Assembly (NCBI GenBank): GCA_964595565.1
Contig: CAZQQX010000015.1
Coordinates: forward strand, 1-43,768
DNA: 43,768 nt
DNA from: JAQVEM01 sp964595565
GTDB taxonomy: Bacteria; Actinomycetota; Humimicrobiia; Humimicrobiales; Humimicrobiaceae
Reading direction: 5' to 3'
In this document: one piece after another, positions 1 through 8,321 of the stretch
Layout of the letters: every line of letters starts with the position of its first letter
Position numbering within the stretch: the stretch's first letter is position 1
Made by a program: the position numbers and the translations under genes
Notes under the pieces: generated by a model
What the model was told of the DNA's origin: nothing
Seen by the model: only the letters and a program-made list of their open reading frames with translations
Database searches by the model: none

Positions 1-1
1 G

Positions 2-358
2 AAATTAACGGAAATAGAATTTGATTTAATTAAGACCCATTCACAAGTGGGCTATGACATAATAAAAGAGATAAAGTTTCCTATGCCAATTGCTGATATT
101 ATACTCCAGCACCATGAAAAGATAGACGGTTCAGGATACCCCCGGGGTTTAAAAGGGGAAGATATAATGCTTGAATCAAAGATAATAACGGTTGCTGATG
201 TAGTGGAGGCAATGTCTTCCTACAGGCCATATCGTCCTGCCCTCGGTTTAAAAGCTGCAGTTGAAGAAATCCAGAAAAATAAGGGAAAATTATATGAACC
301 CGATGTTGTTGATGCCTGTGTTAGCATTGTCAGCCGGAAGGGGTTCATGTTCAATTGA
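2..358 (+). CDS. HD-GYP domain protein, C-terminal part (cut by window start)
   Basis: The open frame enters from the left edge, so the N-terminus is missing. What remains is the C-terminal half of an HD-GYP domain: the motif HHEKIDGSGYPRGL is followed by a conserved ITVADVVEAMSSYRPYRPA stretch, both typical of this family. Characterised HD-GYP proteins hydrolyse cyclic di-GMP, usually under control of an N-terminal sensor or receiver domain, which cannot be seen here. The metal-binding HD pair itself would lie upstream of the window. The gene ends about 155 bases before comM, a stretch with no gene, so the two need not be one operon. Family assignment is strong; substrate and partner domain are unknown. 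Confidence 0.85.
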   Translation, partial: KLTEIEFDLIKTHSQVGYDIIKEIKFPMPIADIILQHHEKIDGSGYPRGLKGEDIMLESKIITVADVVEAMSSYRPYRPALGLKAAVEEIQKNKGKLYEPDVVDACVSIVSRKGFMFN

Positions 359-478
359 GCCATAGACTTCTATTTATCATTTAGAGCACTGCTCAAATCC
401 TTCAATGTTGAGTTTATCCTGTCTTAAACTGATACTGTTTTTTCACCTTTCGTCTTATAAAAAAGCATATTATTGTAA

Positions 479-505
479 TTGACTATTTGCGCTTATGGTT
501 ATATT
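479..505 (+). promoter_or_regulatory. possible comM promoter giving a near-leaderless mRNA
   Basis: TTGACT (479-484) is followed by TATATT (500-505) with a 15-base spacer. The predicted start of transcription, near 512, almost touches the comM ATG at 514, which has no Shine-Dalgarno sequence. The spacing is short, so this is tentative. Confidence 0.3.
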
Positions 506-513
506 ATTGGTTT

Positions 514-2058
514 ATGTTATTCAAACTGGACAGCTTTACATTAGTGGGTATCGGTGCCGTCAGGGTGTCTGTAGAGGTTCATATAACAAGGGGTTTACCC
601 GAGTTTATAATTGTGGGTCTTCCGGGTAAAGCGGTAAATGAATCCAGGCAGAGAGTAAGGTCTGCGGTTATTAACAGCGGATTTGATTTTCCGGTAAGAA
701 AAATAGTTGTTAATCTGTCACCGGCTGATATAAAAAAAGATGGCTCCTTTTATGACCTGCCAATTGCACTTTCAATACTTTCAGCAAGTTCACAGATAAG
801 CTGCAACTTTTCAGAAGAATCCTGTTTCGTGGGAGAACTGTCACTGGATGGAACCATAAATCCGGTAAGGGGTTTGATTTCTATGGGGGAAAGAGCAAGA
901 AATGAGCACAGGGAATTCTTTTTTGTCCCTTACCTGATAGCCAGGCAGGTTTCTTTCATTCCGGATTTAAAAATAGTTGCCTGCAGGAGTCTCAAAGAAG
1001 CTGTAGAAGCACTTTCAGGTAAAGATAAATTAGTTAAGTTTGTATACAGAGATGGTAATTATAAGAAAAAAGATATCGCCTATAAGTTAGATTTTAGAGA
1101 TGTAAAAGGCCAGCTAAGGGCGAAGAGGGCAATGGAAATAGCTGTGGGAGGAAGACACAATATTATGCTTATTGGGCCACCGGGCAGTGGTAAAACAATG
1201 CTGGCCAGAAGAGCTATTACCATAATGCCTGATTTGAATATGCAGGAATGTATAGATGTTACCAGAATTTATAGCCTGTATAAAAAGAATGTTAATAATC
1301 TGATACAGGAAAGGCCGTTTAGGAGCCCCCATCACACCATAAGCAGGGTGGGTCTTATAGGAGGGGGAATAAGCCCCGGTCCGGGTGAAATTAGCCTTGC
1401 CCATAAAGGGATACTGTTTTTAGATGAGTTTTCACAGTTCCCCAGAAACTTTATAGAAGATCTAAGGCAGCCTCTGGAAAATAAGGAAATAGTTATCAGC
1501 AGGAATCGTTTTTGTTATAAGTTTCCCTGTAATTTTATGTTAATAGTGGCAACCAATCCATGTTATTGCGGTTATTTTGGTAATGACAGTAAAAAATGTA
1601 TATGCAGTTTAAGGGAAGTAAGAAAATTCTGGAAAAAAATGTCCGGTCCGGTTATGGACAGGATTGATATGAGAATTGCCATAGATAGACTTCCGGAGAG
1701 TAGTTTTATAGATGATACCGAGGGAGAAAGTTCGTATACAATTAAAAAAAGAGTAATAAGGTGCGCCGGGTTACAGAAAGAGAGATTCAGCAAAATGGAT
1801 ATAAGTTATAACTCGGAGATTGGAATAGATATTATTAATAAGTGGCTCAAAGATAGTAAAAATATAAGAGATTTAATATATACTGTTTCAAAAAAATATA
1901 AATTAACAGCAAGGGGCATGGTAAGCGTGCTGAAAGTATCGAGAACAATAGCCGACCTGGAAAATAGCGGCTCTATACAGGAGCATCATATTATTGAAGC
2001 TTTAAATTACAGGGTTAGTTTTATTAATAGTCTTGATGATTTTATTTCAGAGTTATGA
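514..2058 (+). CDS. comM: ComM/YifB-type Mg-chelatase-like AAA+ helicase
   Basis: The protein has about 514 residues, a normal length for the family. The N-terminal domain carries GLPEFIIVGLPGKAV and ESRQRVRSA, the Lon-S5-like part of ComM. The AAA+ core has Walker A GPPGSGKT, Walker B ILFLDEF, and the family signature ATNPCYCGY. In naturally competent bacteria ComM is a hexameric helicase that extends heteroduplex during integration of incoming DNA; many non-competent bacteria also carry it. I start at ATG 514 because family members begin just before a segment like LDSFTLVGIGAV; an upstream TTG at 487 would only add nine unconserved residues. The stop overlaps the dprA start by four bases, so the two are translationally coupled. 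Confidence 0.92.
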   Translation: MLFKLDSFTLVGIGAVRVSVEVHITRGLPEFIIVGLPGKAVNESRQRVRSAVINSGFDFPVRKIVVNLSPADIKKDGSFYDLPIALSILSASSQISCNFSEESCFVGELSLDGTINPVRGLISMGERARNEHREFFFVPYLIARQVSFIPDLKIVACRSLKEAVEALSGKDKLVKFVYRDGNYKKKDIAYKLDFRDVKGQLRAKRAMEIAVGGRHNIMLIGPPGSGKTMLARRAITIMPDLNMQECIDVTRIYSLYKKNVNNLIQERPFRSPHHTISRVGLIGGGISPGPGEISLAHKGILFLDEFSQFPRNFIEDLRQPLENKEIVISRNRFCYKFPCNFMLIVATNPCYCGYFGNDSKKCICSLREVRKFWKKMSGPVMDRIDMRIAIDRLPESSFIDDTEGESSYTIKKRVIRCAGLQKERFSKMDISYNSEIGIDIINKWLKDSKNIRDLIYTVSKKYKLTARGMVSVLKVSRTIADLENSGSIQEHHIIEALNYRVSFINSLDDFISEL

Positions 2059-3185
2059 ATGTTAGCGATACCGGCAGGAAAATATTATATATAATGGTTG
2101 AAAGTGGAGTTAGAACGGCAGAATTCATCAAAATTTACAAGAAATATAATGGTGATATACATAAGACCCTGAAACACTTCTTGAAATATAGAAATTTAAA
2201 GCTGGAAATTAAGACAGTCAAGGATGGCAATGGTTATAATAAAACGGGATATGACTCTTACGGGGAAATAATAGAATTTGTTTTAAAAAACAGAATTGGA
2301 TTGCTTGAAATAAGCAGTAATAGCTATCCGGATATGTTAAAAAAGATATATTTACCGCCTCCCTTTTTGTTTTTTAAAGGAGATAAGATAAAAAATCCCG
2401 GGTTCATGGTAGCTATAGTCGGCAGCAGAAAATGTACGGCCTATGGCAGGGAAGTGGCTGAATATATAAGTAAAAATTTATCCAGGATGGGAATAACTGT
2501 TGTAAGCGGGCTGGCAGCGGGGATTGATAGCAGCGCCCACCGGGCTGCTATTAAAGAAGAGGGGGGAAGTATAGGGGTCCTGGGATGTGGAATTGATATA
2601 GTATATCCACCAGAAAACAGGTTTCTGTATGATGACATTTTAGAAAATGGAAGCATAATAACCGAGTTTTTACCGGGAACCCGGCCGCTTAAATATAATT
2701 TCCCGGTAAGGAACAGAATTATAAGCGGGTTATCGGGTGGTGTGGTGGTTATAGAAGCCGGAGAGAAAAGCGGCGCTATAATAACCTGTGAAATGGCTTT
2801 AAGGCAGAACAGGGAAGTTATGGCTGTTCCAGGAAGTATTTTTAGTCCTATGAACAGGGGATGTCACAGATTAATTAAAGAAGGAGCGAAGCTGGTAGAA
2901 AATATTGATGATATACTGGATGAGTTTTCACAATATAAAGAAAACATTTTAAAGCTGGATAAAACATATGATAACTCTTACAATGGAAAAGCAGATTGCC
3001 GTATAAGACTGTCCGGTAATGATAAGATAGTGTATGAATTTATTGGATATAAACCAAAGAGTGTGGAAGAGATAGTAAAATACTCTGGTCTGGAAGTTAA
3101 GGATGTATTAAAAATAATTGCATATCTTGAAATGAACGGTTTAATAAGAGAAGATAGTTTTAATAAATATATTAGATTATTTTGA
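2055..3185 (+). CDS. dprA: DNA processing protein DprA
   Basis: DprA binds incoming single-stranded DNA in the cytoplasm and loads RecA on it during transformation. This 376-residue protein has the extended Rossmann fold with AIVGSRKCTAYG, VVSGLAAGIDSSAH, VLGCGIDIVYPPEN and NFPVRNRIISGLS in the expected order. The C-terminal ~60 residues (from about 315) resemble the winged-helix domain found at the end of many DprA proteins. An N-terminal ~90-residue segment is less conserved and probably a helix-hairpin-helix or SAM-like domain. The start ATG overlaps the comM stop in ATGA form, so a comM-dprA operon is clear. The identity is secure; whether this organism is competent is not shown. Confidence 0.93.
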   Translation: MNVSDTGRKILYIMVESGVRTAEFIKIYKKYNGDIHKTLKHFLKYRNLKLEIKTVKDGNGYNKTGYDSYGEIIEFVLKNRIGLLEISSNSYPDMLKKIYLPPPFLFFKGDKIKNPGFMVAIVGSRKCTAYGREVAEYISKNLSRMGITVVSGLAAGIDSSAHRAAIKEEGGSIGVLGCGIDIVYPPENRFLYDDILENGSIITEFLPGTRPLKYNFPVRNRIISGLSGGVVVIEAGEKSGAIITCEMALRQNREVMAVPGSIFSPMNRGCHRLIKEGAKLVENIDDILDEFSQYKENILKLDKTYDNSYNGKADCRIRLSGNDKIVYEFIGYKPKSVEEIVKYSGLEVKDVLKIIAYLEMNGLIREDSFNKYIRLF

Positions 3186-3259
3186 ATTTTATATTAGAAT
3201 AAAGATAACAGAAAAAATTATAATTATAAATATTTTAAATTTATTGCGGGGTATCCTGA

Positions 3260-3682
3260 GTGAAATTATTTAACAGAAAAAAAGTAGAAATGCCCAAAAC
3301 CCCCCTGGGAGTGGCTCTGTATAAATATGACAGTATGGTTAACAAAGATTTAAAGAATATTCTGAACGGGATAAAGACAGGGAAGAAACTTAATAAAAAG
3401 AAAGCAGGAGTAATTGTAGAAGATGCTTCGGAAAAGTTTGACATTATTCTAGACGAACTATCCAAAGAGAAATTAAAAGTTGACTACTGGTCTGACAGGA
3501 TACGTTATGATATTATTGATATGATAAATAAGCTTAAAAACTTATTAAACAGAGCAAAAGCCGACGGCTTTTGCCTTTCAGAAACATGGGTAAGTAAGAA
3601 TTGCTCCGAGATAGATGGAATAGAAGGAATCAGAAACAGTATACGAAGTAAGATGAAGGATATTGAAAGTGATTATTTATAG
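3260..3682 (+). CDS. hypothetical protein, 140 residues, charged and helical
   Basis: I do not recognise this gene. It begins at GTG 3260 and ends two bases before the next gene, so it is probably cotranscribed with the integrase. The product is rich in Lys, Asp and Glu and looks mostly helical, with no signal peptide, membrane segment or Cys cluster (one Cys pair lies near residues 105 and 115). The first ~20 residues are basic (MKLFNRKKVEMPKT). Its position between dprA and xerC, where topA sits in some Firmicutes, gives no functional clue. The good coding periodicity and tight spacing argue that it is a real gene. No function is proposed. Confidence 0.6.
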   Translation: MKLFNRKKVEMPKTPLGVALYKYDSMVNKDLKNILNGIKTGKKLNKKKAGVIVEDASEKFDIILDELSKEKLKVDYWSDRIRYDIIDMINKLKNLLNRAKADGFCLSETWVSKNCSEIDGIEGIRNSIRSKMKDIESDYL

Positions 3683-3684
3683 GT

Positions 3685-4614
3685 ATGGATTTATTTAAAT
3701 GTCTGGGATTATATATAAGGTACCTTAAATATGAGAAGAATTTATCTCTTAATTCTATAAATGCATATAAAAAAGATATCATCCAGTTTTTACAGTTTTT
3801 GAAGAATAAAAATATCACCGGGACCGGAAGTCTGAGTCTGGACATTTTTAGAGATTTTTTGAGATATATTGATAATTATAACTATTCAAACAGGACAATT
3901 GTAAGAAAGTATTCTTCTCTTGTTAACTTCTTTAAGTTCATGGAAAGAAATGACTTCATTGATTTCCATATAACCCAGTTTATAAATGTTCCAAAAGTGC
4001 GCCAGGGTCTTTATTCTTTCATGTCTGTAAGTGAAATGAAAAGGATGTTTGATAATTTTAAACCGGGAAATGATCTGGAATTTAGAGACAGGGCTATAAT
4101 TGAAACAATTTATTCTACGGGTGCGAGGATAAGTGAAGTTGAAAGTTTGAAAATAAAAGATTTCGACTTTAAAAATAATGAGGCAATAGTAACAGGGAAA
4201 GGGCGGAAGCAGAGATTTGTTTATTTAAACAAATCTGCAGTGTACTGGATAAAGAGATATCTCGAGATTAGAAGTAGACTGGCTGCTCTAAATAATAAAG
4301 TGGAGAGCTCAAAGAATAATTATCTTTTTTTAAATAAATCTGGCGGGAGATTGTCTTCACGCAGCATAAGGAATATAGTAAAAAAATATGCCAGAAAGTC
4401 GGCAGTCGGTAAAAATATTACCCCGCACAGCATCAGGCACAGTTTTGCCACCCATCTTCTTCAGGAGGGTGCCGGTATAAGGGAGATCCAGGAACTTCTG
4501 GGACATGAGAATGTTTCTACCACACAAATTTACTCGCATCTTAATATTAAGAAATTAAAAAAAGATTACAGAAAATTTCACCCCAGGGCTGAAGATAAAA
4601 GTAATAAGGTGTAA
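3685..4614 (+). CDS. xerC: tyrosine recombinase, XerC/XerD type
   Basis: Site-specific tyrosine recombinase of 309 residues, typical for XerC/XerD, which resolve chromosome dimers at dif together with FtsK. An N-terminal SAM-like core-binding domain (about 1-90) is followed by the catalytic domain. All six catalytic positions are visible: Arg148 in GARISEVE, Lys172 in GKGRK, His248 and Arg251 in HSIRH, His274 in LLGHE and Tyr283 in TQIYSHL. Lack of phage-type neighbours and a place directly before rpsB, as in Firmicutes where codV/xerC lies near rpsB, favour a housekeeping Xer over an integrase. XerC and XerD cannot be told apart from sequence alone, so the symbol is a best guess. Confidence 0.88.
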   Translation: MDLFKCLGLYIRYLKYEKNLSLNSINAYKKDIIQFLQFLKNKNITGTGSLSLDIFRDFLRYIDNYNYSNRTIVRKYSSLVNFFKFMERNDFIDFHITQFINVPKVRQGLYSFMSVSEMKRMFDNFKPGNDLEFRDRAIIETIYSTGARISEVESLKIKDFDFKNNEAIVTGKGRKQRFVYLNKSAVYWIKRYLEIRSRLAALNNKVESSKNNYLFLNKSGGRLSSRSIRNIVKKYARKSAVGKNITPHSIRHSFATHLLQEGAGIREIQELLGHENVSTTQIYSHLNIKKLKKDYRKFHPRAEDKSNKV

Positions 4615-4649
4615 ATTTATTGGGCTGATATTAAATGGGATATTTCTTA

Positions 4650-4678
4650 TTGATAATTTGATGAAATATATGTATTAT
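4650..4678 (+). promoter_or_regulatory. promoter of the rpsB-tsf operon
   Basis: TTGATA (4650-4655) and TATTAT (4673-4678) are separated by 17 bases, a good housekeeping sigma-type promoter. It lies just after xerC and leaves an untranslated leader of about 100 bases before rpsB. Confidence 0.55.
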
Positions 4679-4783
4679 GCTAGACTTGAACGTTGAAATT
4701 ACACACATCACTTGTAGCAAAATGGTGAATAATATTGCAGTTAAAGTGGTGGAGGAAAAACCATAAAAATAGGAGGTAAAATT

Positions 4784-5587
4784 TTGAGTATTGTAACCAT
4801 GAAGCAGCTTTTGGAAGTGGGTGTCCATTTTGGTCATCAGACCAAAAAATGGAATCCTAAAATGAAGAAATATATATATACAGATAAAAATGGTATATAT
4901 ATAATTGATTTGCAGGAAACACAGAGATTATTAATTGAGGCTTATGAGTATGCAAAGAGGCTGGTAAGCGAGAGTGGAACGATATTATTCGTCGGAACGA
5001 AGAAGCAAATACAGGATATTATAGAAAACCATGCAGGCGAATGTGAAATGCCTTATGTTAAGAACAGATGGCTGGGTGGAACTCTTACTAACTTTGAAAC
5101 CATAAGCAAGAGAGCAAAAAGAATTGATGAAATAGAGGAAATGGAAAAGTCGGGTATTTTTGATAAATTACCCAAAAAGGAAGTTCTGGGGATAAAGAAA
5201 GAATATGAAAAGCTTCTTTTTAATATGGGGGGTATCAGAAGAATGAAAAAACTTCCCGAAGCTCTCTATGTTATTGACCCCAATAAAGAAATAATTTCAG
5301 TGAGGGAGGCAAGAAAACTGGGAATTCCAATAATAGCCATAACCGATACAAATTGTGACCCCGACCTTATTGACTACGTCATTCCCGGTAATGATGACGC
5401 GATTCGTTCCTGTAATCTGATAACAGGTATAATATGCGAAGCAGTAAAAAAGGGAAAGGAAGAAAGAGCAAGGATAGAGGAAGGTCCCGAGGAGAAGGAA
5501 GCAAAGGAACTGGAAGAAAAAGGAATAGAAGAAGTAAAAACTGAAGATAATCTGGATGAATTACCGGAAGATGATGTATGGGTTTAG
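4784..5587 (+). CDS. rpsB: 30S ribosomal protein S2
   Basis: S2 joins the small subunit late and helps bind S1 and mRNA. The N-terminus (MSIVTMKQLLEVGVHFGHQT) is a classic S2 signature, and GTLTNFETI, PDALYVID-like (PEALYVIDPNKE) and IPIIAITDTNCDPDLIDYVIPGNDDA follow. The start is TTG at 4784, fixed by a perfect AGGAGGT at 4771-4777 six bases upstream and by match to the family N-terminus. The protein is 267 residues; the last ~40 form a very acidic Glu-rich tail that varies among species. tsf follows after 29 bases, the near-universal rpsB-tsf pair. Confidence 0.97.
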   Translation: MSIVTMKQLLEVGVHFGHQTKKWNPKMKKYIYTDKNGIYIIDLQETQRLLIEAYEYAKRLVSESGTILFVGTKKQIQDIIENHAGECEMPYVKNRWLGGTLTNFETISKRAKRIDEIEEMEKSGIFDKLPKKEVLGIKKEYEKLLFNMGGIRRMKKLPEALYVIDPNKEIISVREARKLGIPIIAITDTNCDPDLIDYVIPGNDDAIRSCNLITGIICEAVKKGKEERARIEEGPEEKEAKELEEKGIEEVKTEDNLDELPEDDVWV

Positions 5588-5616
5588 AAATAATTGGGGA
5601 TTGGTAAGGAGGAATA

Positions 5617-6225
5617 ATGGAAATTAAAGCAGAGATGGTTAAAGAATTAAGAGAAAAAAGTAATGCGGGTATGATGAACTGCAAGAAAGCTCTGATTGAG
5701 AGCGGCGGGGATATTATAAAGGCGGAAGAAATATTAAAAGAAAAGGGGCTGGCAGAAGCTTCGAAGAAAGCTTTTAGAGCTACAAAGGAAGGGCTGATTG
5801 AAAGTTACATACACCCGGGCTCCAGGATAGGAGTACTTCTGGAAGTTAACTGTGAGACAGATTTTGTGGCAAGGAATGAGATGTTCAGGAATTTAGTGCA
5901 TGATATTGCGCTGCACATCGCTGCCGCGGCACCTTTATATGTTTCAAAAGGAGACGTACCCCCGGAGGTAATAGAAAGAGAGAAAGAGTTATATAAAAAA
6001 CAGGCTTTAAATGAAGGAAAGCCTGAAAAGATACTGGACAGGATTGCCGAAGGAAAAATTAATAAATTTTATGAAGAGAACTGCTTGATGGAGCAGTTGT
6101 TTATAAAAGATAATGATTTAAAAATAAGTGATCTGGTGAAACATAATATAGCAAAAATTGGGGAAAATATAGTAGTAAGAAGATTTGAACGTTATGTGCT
6201 GGGTGAAGAAATGAAGGGCCGGTAA
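5617..6225 (+). CDS. tsf: elongation factor Ts
   Basis: EF-Ts regenerates EF-Tu-GTP by nucleotide exchange. The 202-residue product is the short form seen in many Gram-positives and Thermus-like bacteria, in contrast to the ~283-residue E. coli form. The N-terminal UBA-like domain shows REKSNAGMMNCKKALIESGGD, and the exchange-core motif VNCETDFVARNEMF is intact. The ATG at 5617 has an AGGAGG-type ribosome site (ggaggaataatg). It is the second gene of the rpsB operon, and pyrH follows after 35 bases. Confidence 0.97.
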   Translation: MEIKAEMVKELREKSNAGMMNCKKALIESGGDIIKAEEILKEKGLAEASKKAFRATKEGLIESYIHPGSRIGVLLEVNCETDFVARNEMFRNLVHDIALHIAAAAPLYVSKGDVPPEVIEREKELYKKQALNEGKPEKILDRIAEGKINKFYEENCLMEQLFIKDNDLKISDLVKHNIAKIGENIVVRRFERYVLGEEMKGR

Positions 6226-6260
6226 ATATTTTTTCAGGTTAAAAGCCATAAATAAGTTAT

Positions 6261-6980
6261 ATGGAAGAAAAAAAATATAAGAGAGTTTTGCTTAAAATCA
6301 GCGGTGAAGCTTTGCTTGGTGAACTGGATTATGGAATAGACCCTAAAGTTGTAAATAATATATCAAAACAGATTAAAGAAGTAGTTGAATTAGGTGTGGA
6401 GGTTGCAGTAGTAATTGGAGGAGGTAATTTCTGGCGTGGAGTTACCGCGAGTTCAAACGGGATGGATAGAACTACTGCTGATTATATCGGAATGCTTGCT
6501 ACTATCATGAATGCTCTGGGACTCCAGAATGCACTGGAAAGAATGGGGATAGCAACCAGAGTACAGACCGCGATATCCATGCAGGAAATTGCCGAACCTC
6601 TTATAAGAAGAAGGGCAGTGAGACATCTGGAAAAAAAGAGAGTGGTGATATTTGCAGGAGGTACCGGGAATCCTTATTTTACCACTGATACGGCTGCTGC
6701 ATTAAGGGCGCTTGAAATAAAAGCTGAAATTATATTTAAGGCCACGAAAGTAGATGGCATATATGATAAAGACCCCATTAAATTTAAAGATGCTAAAAAA
6801 TTCCAAAAATTGAGCTTTATTGATGTATTAAAGAAAGAACTGAGAGTGCTGGATTCAACGGCTACTTCTTTATGTATGGAGAATAATTTACCGGTTGTGG
6901 TTTTTGATATTACAAAACCGGGTAATATAAGAGGGGCCATAATGGGCAAGAGGATTGGAACCATAGTCACAAAGGAGTAA
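6261..6980 (+). CDS. pyrH: uridylate kinase
   Basis: PyrH phosphorylates UMP to UDP as a hexamer, feeding RNA, UDP-sugar and cell wall synthesis. The 239-residue protein matches the bacterial UMP kinase of the amino-acid kinase fold: KRVLLKISGEALLG at the N-terminus, VAVVIGGGNFWRG, RTTADYIGMLATIMNALGLQ, and FAGGTGNPYFTTDTAAALRA. There is no clear Shine-Dalgarno sequence before ATG 6261, so translation may depend on the upstream genes. It lies between tsf and frr as in most Gram-positive genomes, and the frr start is only three bases past its stop. Confidence 0.97.
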   Translation: MEEKKYKRVLLKISGEALLGELDYGIDPKVVNNISKQIKEVVELGVEVAVVIGGGNFWRGVTASSNGMDRTTADYIGMLATIMNALGLQNALERMGIATRVQTAISMQEIAEPLIRRRAVRHLEKKRVVIFAGGTGNPYFTTDTAAALRALEIKAEIIFKATKVDGIYDKDPIKFKDAKKFQKLSFIDVLKKELRVLDSTATSLCMENNLPVVVFDITKPGNIRGAIMGKRIGTIVTKE

Positions 6981-6983
6981 AAA

Positions 6984-7541
6984 ATGAAAGATATGTTAAT
7001 TATCGAACAAAGAAAAAAAATGAATCAATCACTGGAAAGAACACAGCATGAATTTAATACCATAAGGACCGGAAGGGCATCGGTCTCACTGCTTGATAAC
7101 ATTTATATAGACTATTACGGAAATAAGACTCTGCTTAAATTTGTTTCCAGTATAAGTATACCTGAACCGAGGACTATCCTGATTTCGCCATATGAACCAA
7201 AGTTTTTAAAGGAAATCGAAACTCAAATATCTAAATCTGATCTTGGCATTACTCCATCAAATGACGGGAGAGTTATAAGGCTCAATATACCTACTCTGAA
7301 TGAGGAGAGAAGAAGAGAGCTTGTGAAATTGGTTAAAAAAGTTGCAGAGGATGGAAGGATAGCCATAAGGAATATAAGAAGAGAAATAAATGACGAGTTC
7401 AAGAAATTAGAAAGCGAAAGTAAAATAACCGAAGATGATTTGATAAAATATCAGAAGGAAGTTCAGGAAATTACAGATGAATTTATAAAAAAGATTAATA
7501 ACTCTCTGGACCAAAAAGAAAAGGAAATTATGGAAGTGTAG
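6984..7541 (+). CDS. frr: ribosome recycling factor
   Basis: RRF works with EF-G to split the post-termination ribosome. The 185 residues match the family length exactly. Conserved features include FNTIRTGRASVSLLDNI in domain I, VDYYG-like IDYYGNKTLL, and the C-terminal three-helix region with VKKVAEDGRIAIRNIRRE. The SD-like ggag of the pyrH end (caaaggagtaaaaaatg) serves its ATG. It forms one unit with pyrH. Confidence 0.97.
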   Translation: MKDMLIIEQRKKMNQSLERTQHEFNTIRTGRASVSLLDNIYIDYYGNKTLLKFVSSISIPEPRTILISPYEPKFLKEIETQISKSDLGITPSNDGRVIRLNIPTLNEERRRELVKLVKKVAEDGRIAIRNIRREINDEFKKLESESKITEDDLIKYQKEVQEITDEFIKKINNSLDQKEKEIMEV

Positions 7542-7553
7542 GTAGAAAGCAAT

Positions 7554-8315
7554 TTGAATTTAATTTCTTCTTTTTTTTCTTCTATTAAAGTTCCAGCTCT
7601 AAAAGAATTAAAAAAAAATAAAATACCCGGGCATGTGGCTATTATAATGGATGGGAATGGCAGGTGGGCCATCAGGAGGAACCTGCCGCGTTCCGCAGGT
7701 CATAGGCAGGGTGTCGGGGTCTTAAGGAATGTTGTAGCCTTATGCCTGGAACTGGGAATAAAATTTTTAACTGTATATTCATTTTCCAGTGAGAACTGGA
7801 AGAGACCGGAAGATGAGGTAAATTTTCTGCTTGATTTGTTTCTGAAGTCACTAAAAGATGAACTTGATTTATTGAATAAAACCGGAGTAAGAGTAAGGCT
7901 AATTGGCAGTAGAGGGGAAATACCATCTGAGATATTGAAAGCTTTTGAGGATGCAGAAAAAAAGACTGAGGGTAACAGCAAGCTTTTATTTAATATCGCA
8001 TTTAATTATGGTTCAAGATGGGAGATTATAGAAGCGGTAAAGAAAATTCATAAAGATGTTATTAAAAATAAACTGGATATTGGAAAGTTAGATGAAAATA
8101 AATTCTCAGATTACTTATATACAGAGGGATGTCCTGACCCGGATCTCTTAATAAGGACGAGCGGAGAGTACAGAGTAAGTAATTTTTTGCTGTGGCAGAT
8201 AGCATACAGTGAATTCTATTATATAAAAACACTCTGGCCCGATTTTAAAAAGAGAGATTTTCTTAAGGCTATTTATTATTATCAAAAGAGGGATAGAAGA
8301 TTTGGTGGGGTTTAA
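7554..8315 (+). CDS. uppS: isoprenyl transferase (undecaprenyl diphosphate synthase)
   Basis: UppS adds isopentenyl units in cis to farnesyl diphosphate to make the C55 lipid carrier for peptidoglycan. The 253-residue protein carries HVAIIMDGNGRWA with the catalytic Asp, AGHRQGV, YSFSSENWKRP, FNYGSRWEI, and the C-terminal substrate motif RTSGEYRVSNFLLWQ. The start shown is TTG 7554; the first ~25 residues are poorly conserved and a slightly later start is possible. The gene order frr-uppS is standard, but the usual next genes cdsA and dxr are absent and rseP follows after 6 bases. Confidence 0.95.
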   Translation: MNLISSFFSSIKVPALKELKKNKIPGHVAIIMDGNGRWAIRRNLPRSAGHRQGVGVLRNVVALCLELGIKFLTVYSFSSENWKRPEDEVNFLLDLFLKSLKDELDLLNKTGVRVRLIGSRGEIPSEILKAFEDAEKKTEGNSKLLFNIAFNYGSRWEIIEAVKKIHKDVIKNKLDIGKLDENKFSDYLYTEGCPDPDLLIRTSGEYRVSNFLLWQIAYSEFYYIKTLWPDFKKRDFLKAIYYYQKRDRRFGGV

Positions 8316-8321
8316 TCTATT

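Noticed and set aside
3685..4614. Phage or integron integrase
   Set aside because: No phage genes, attachment sites or integron features are nearby; length and context fit chromosomal XerC/D.
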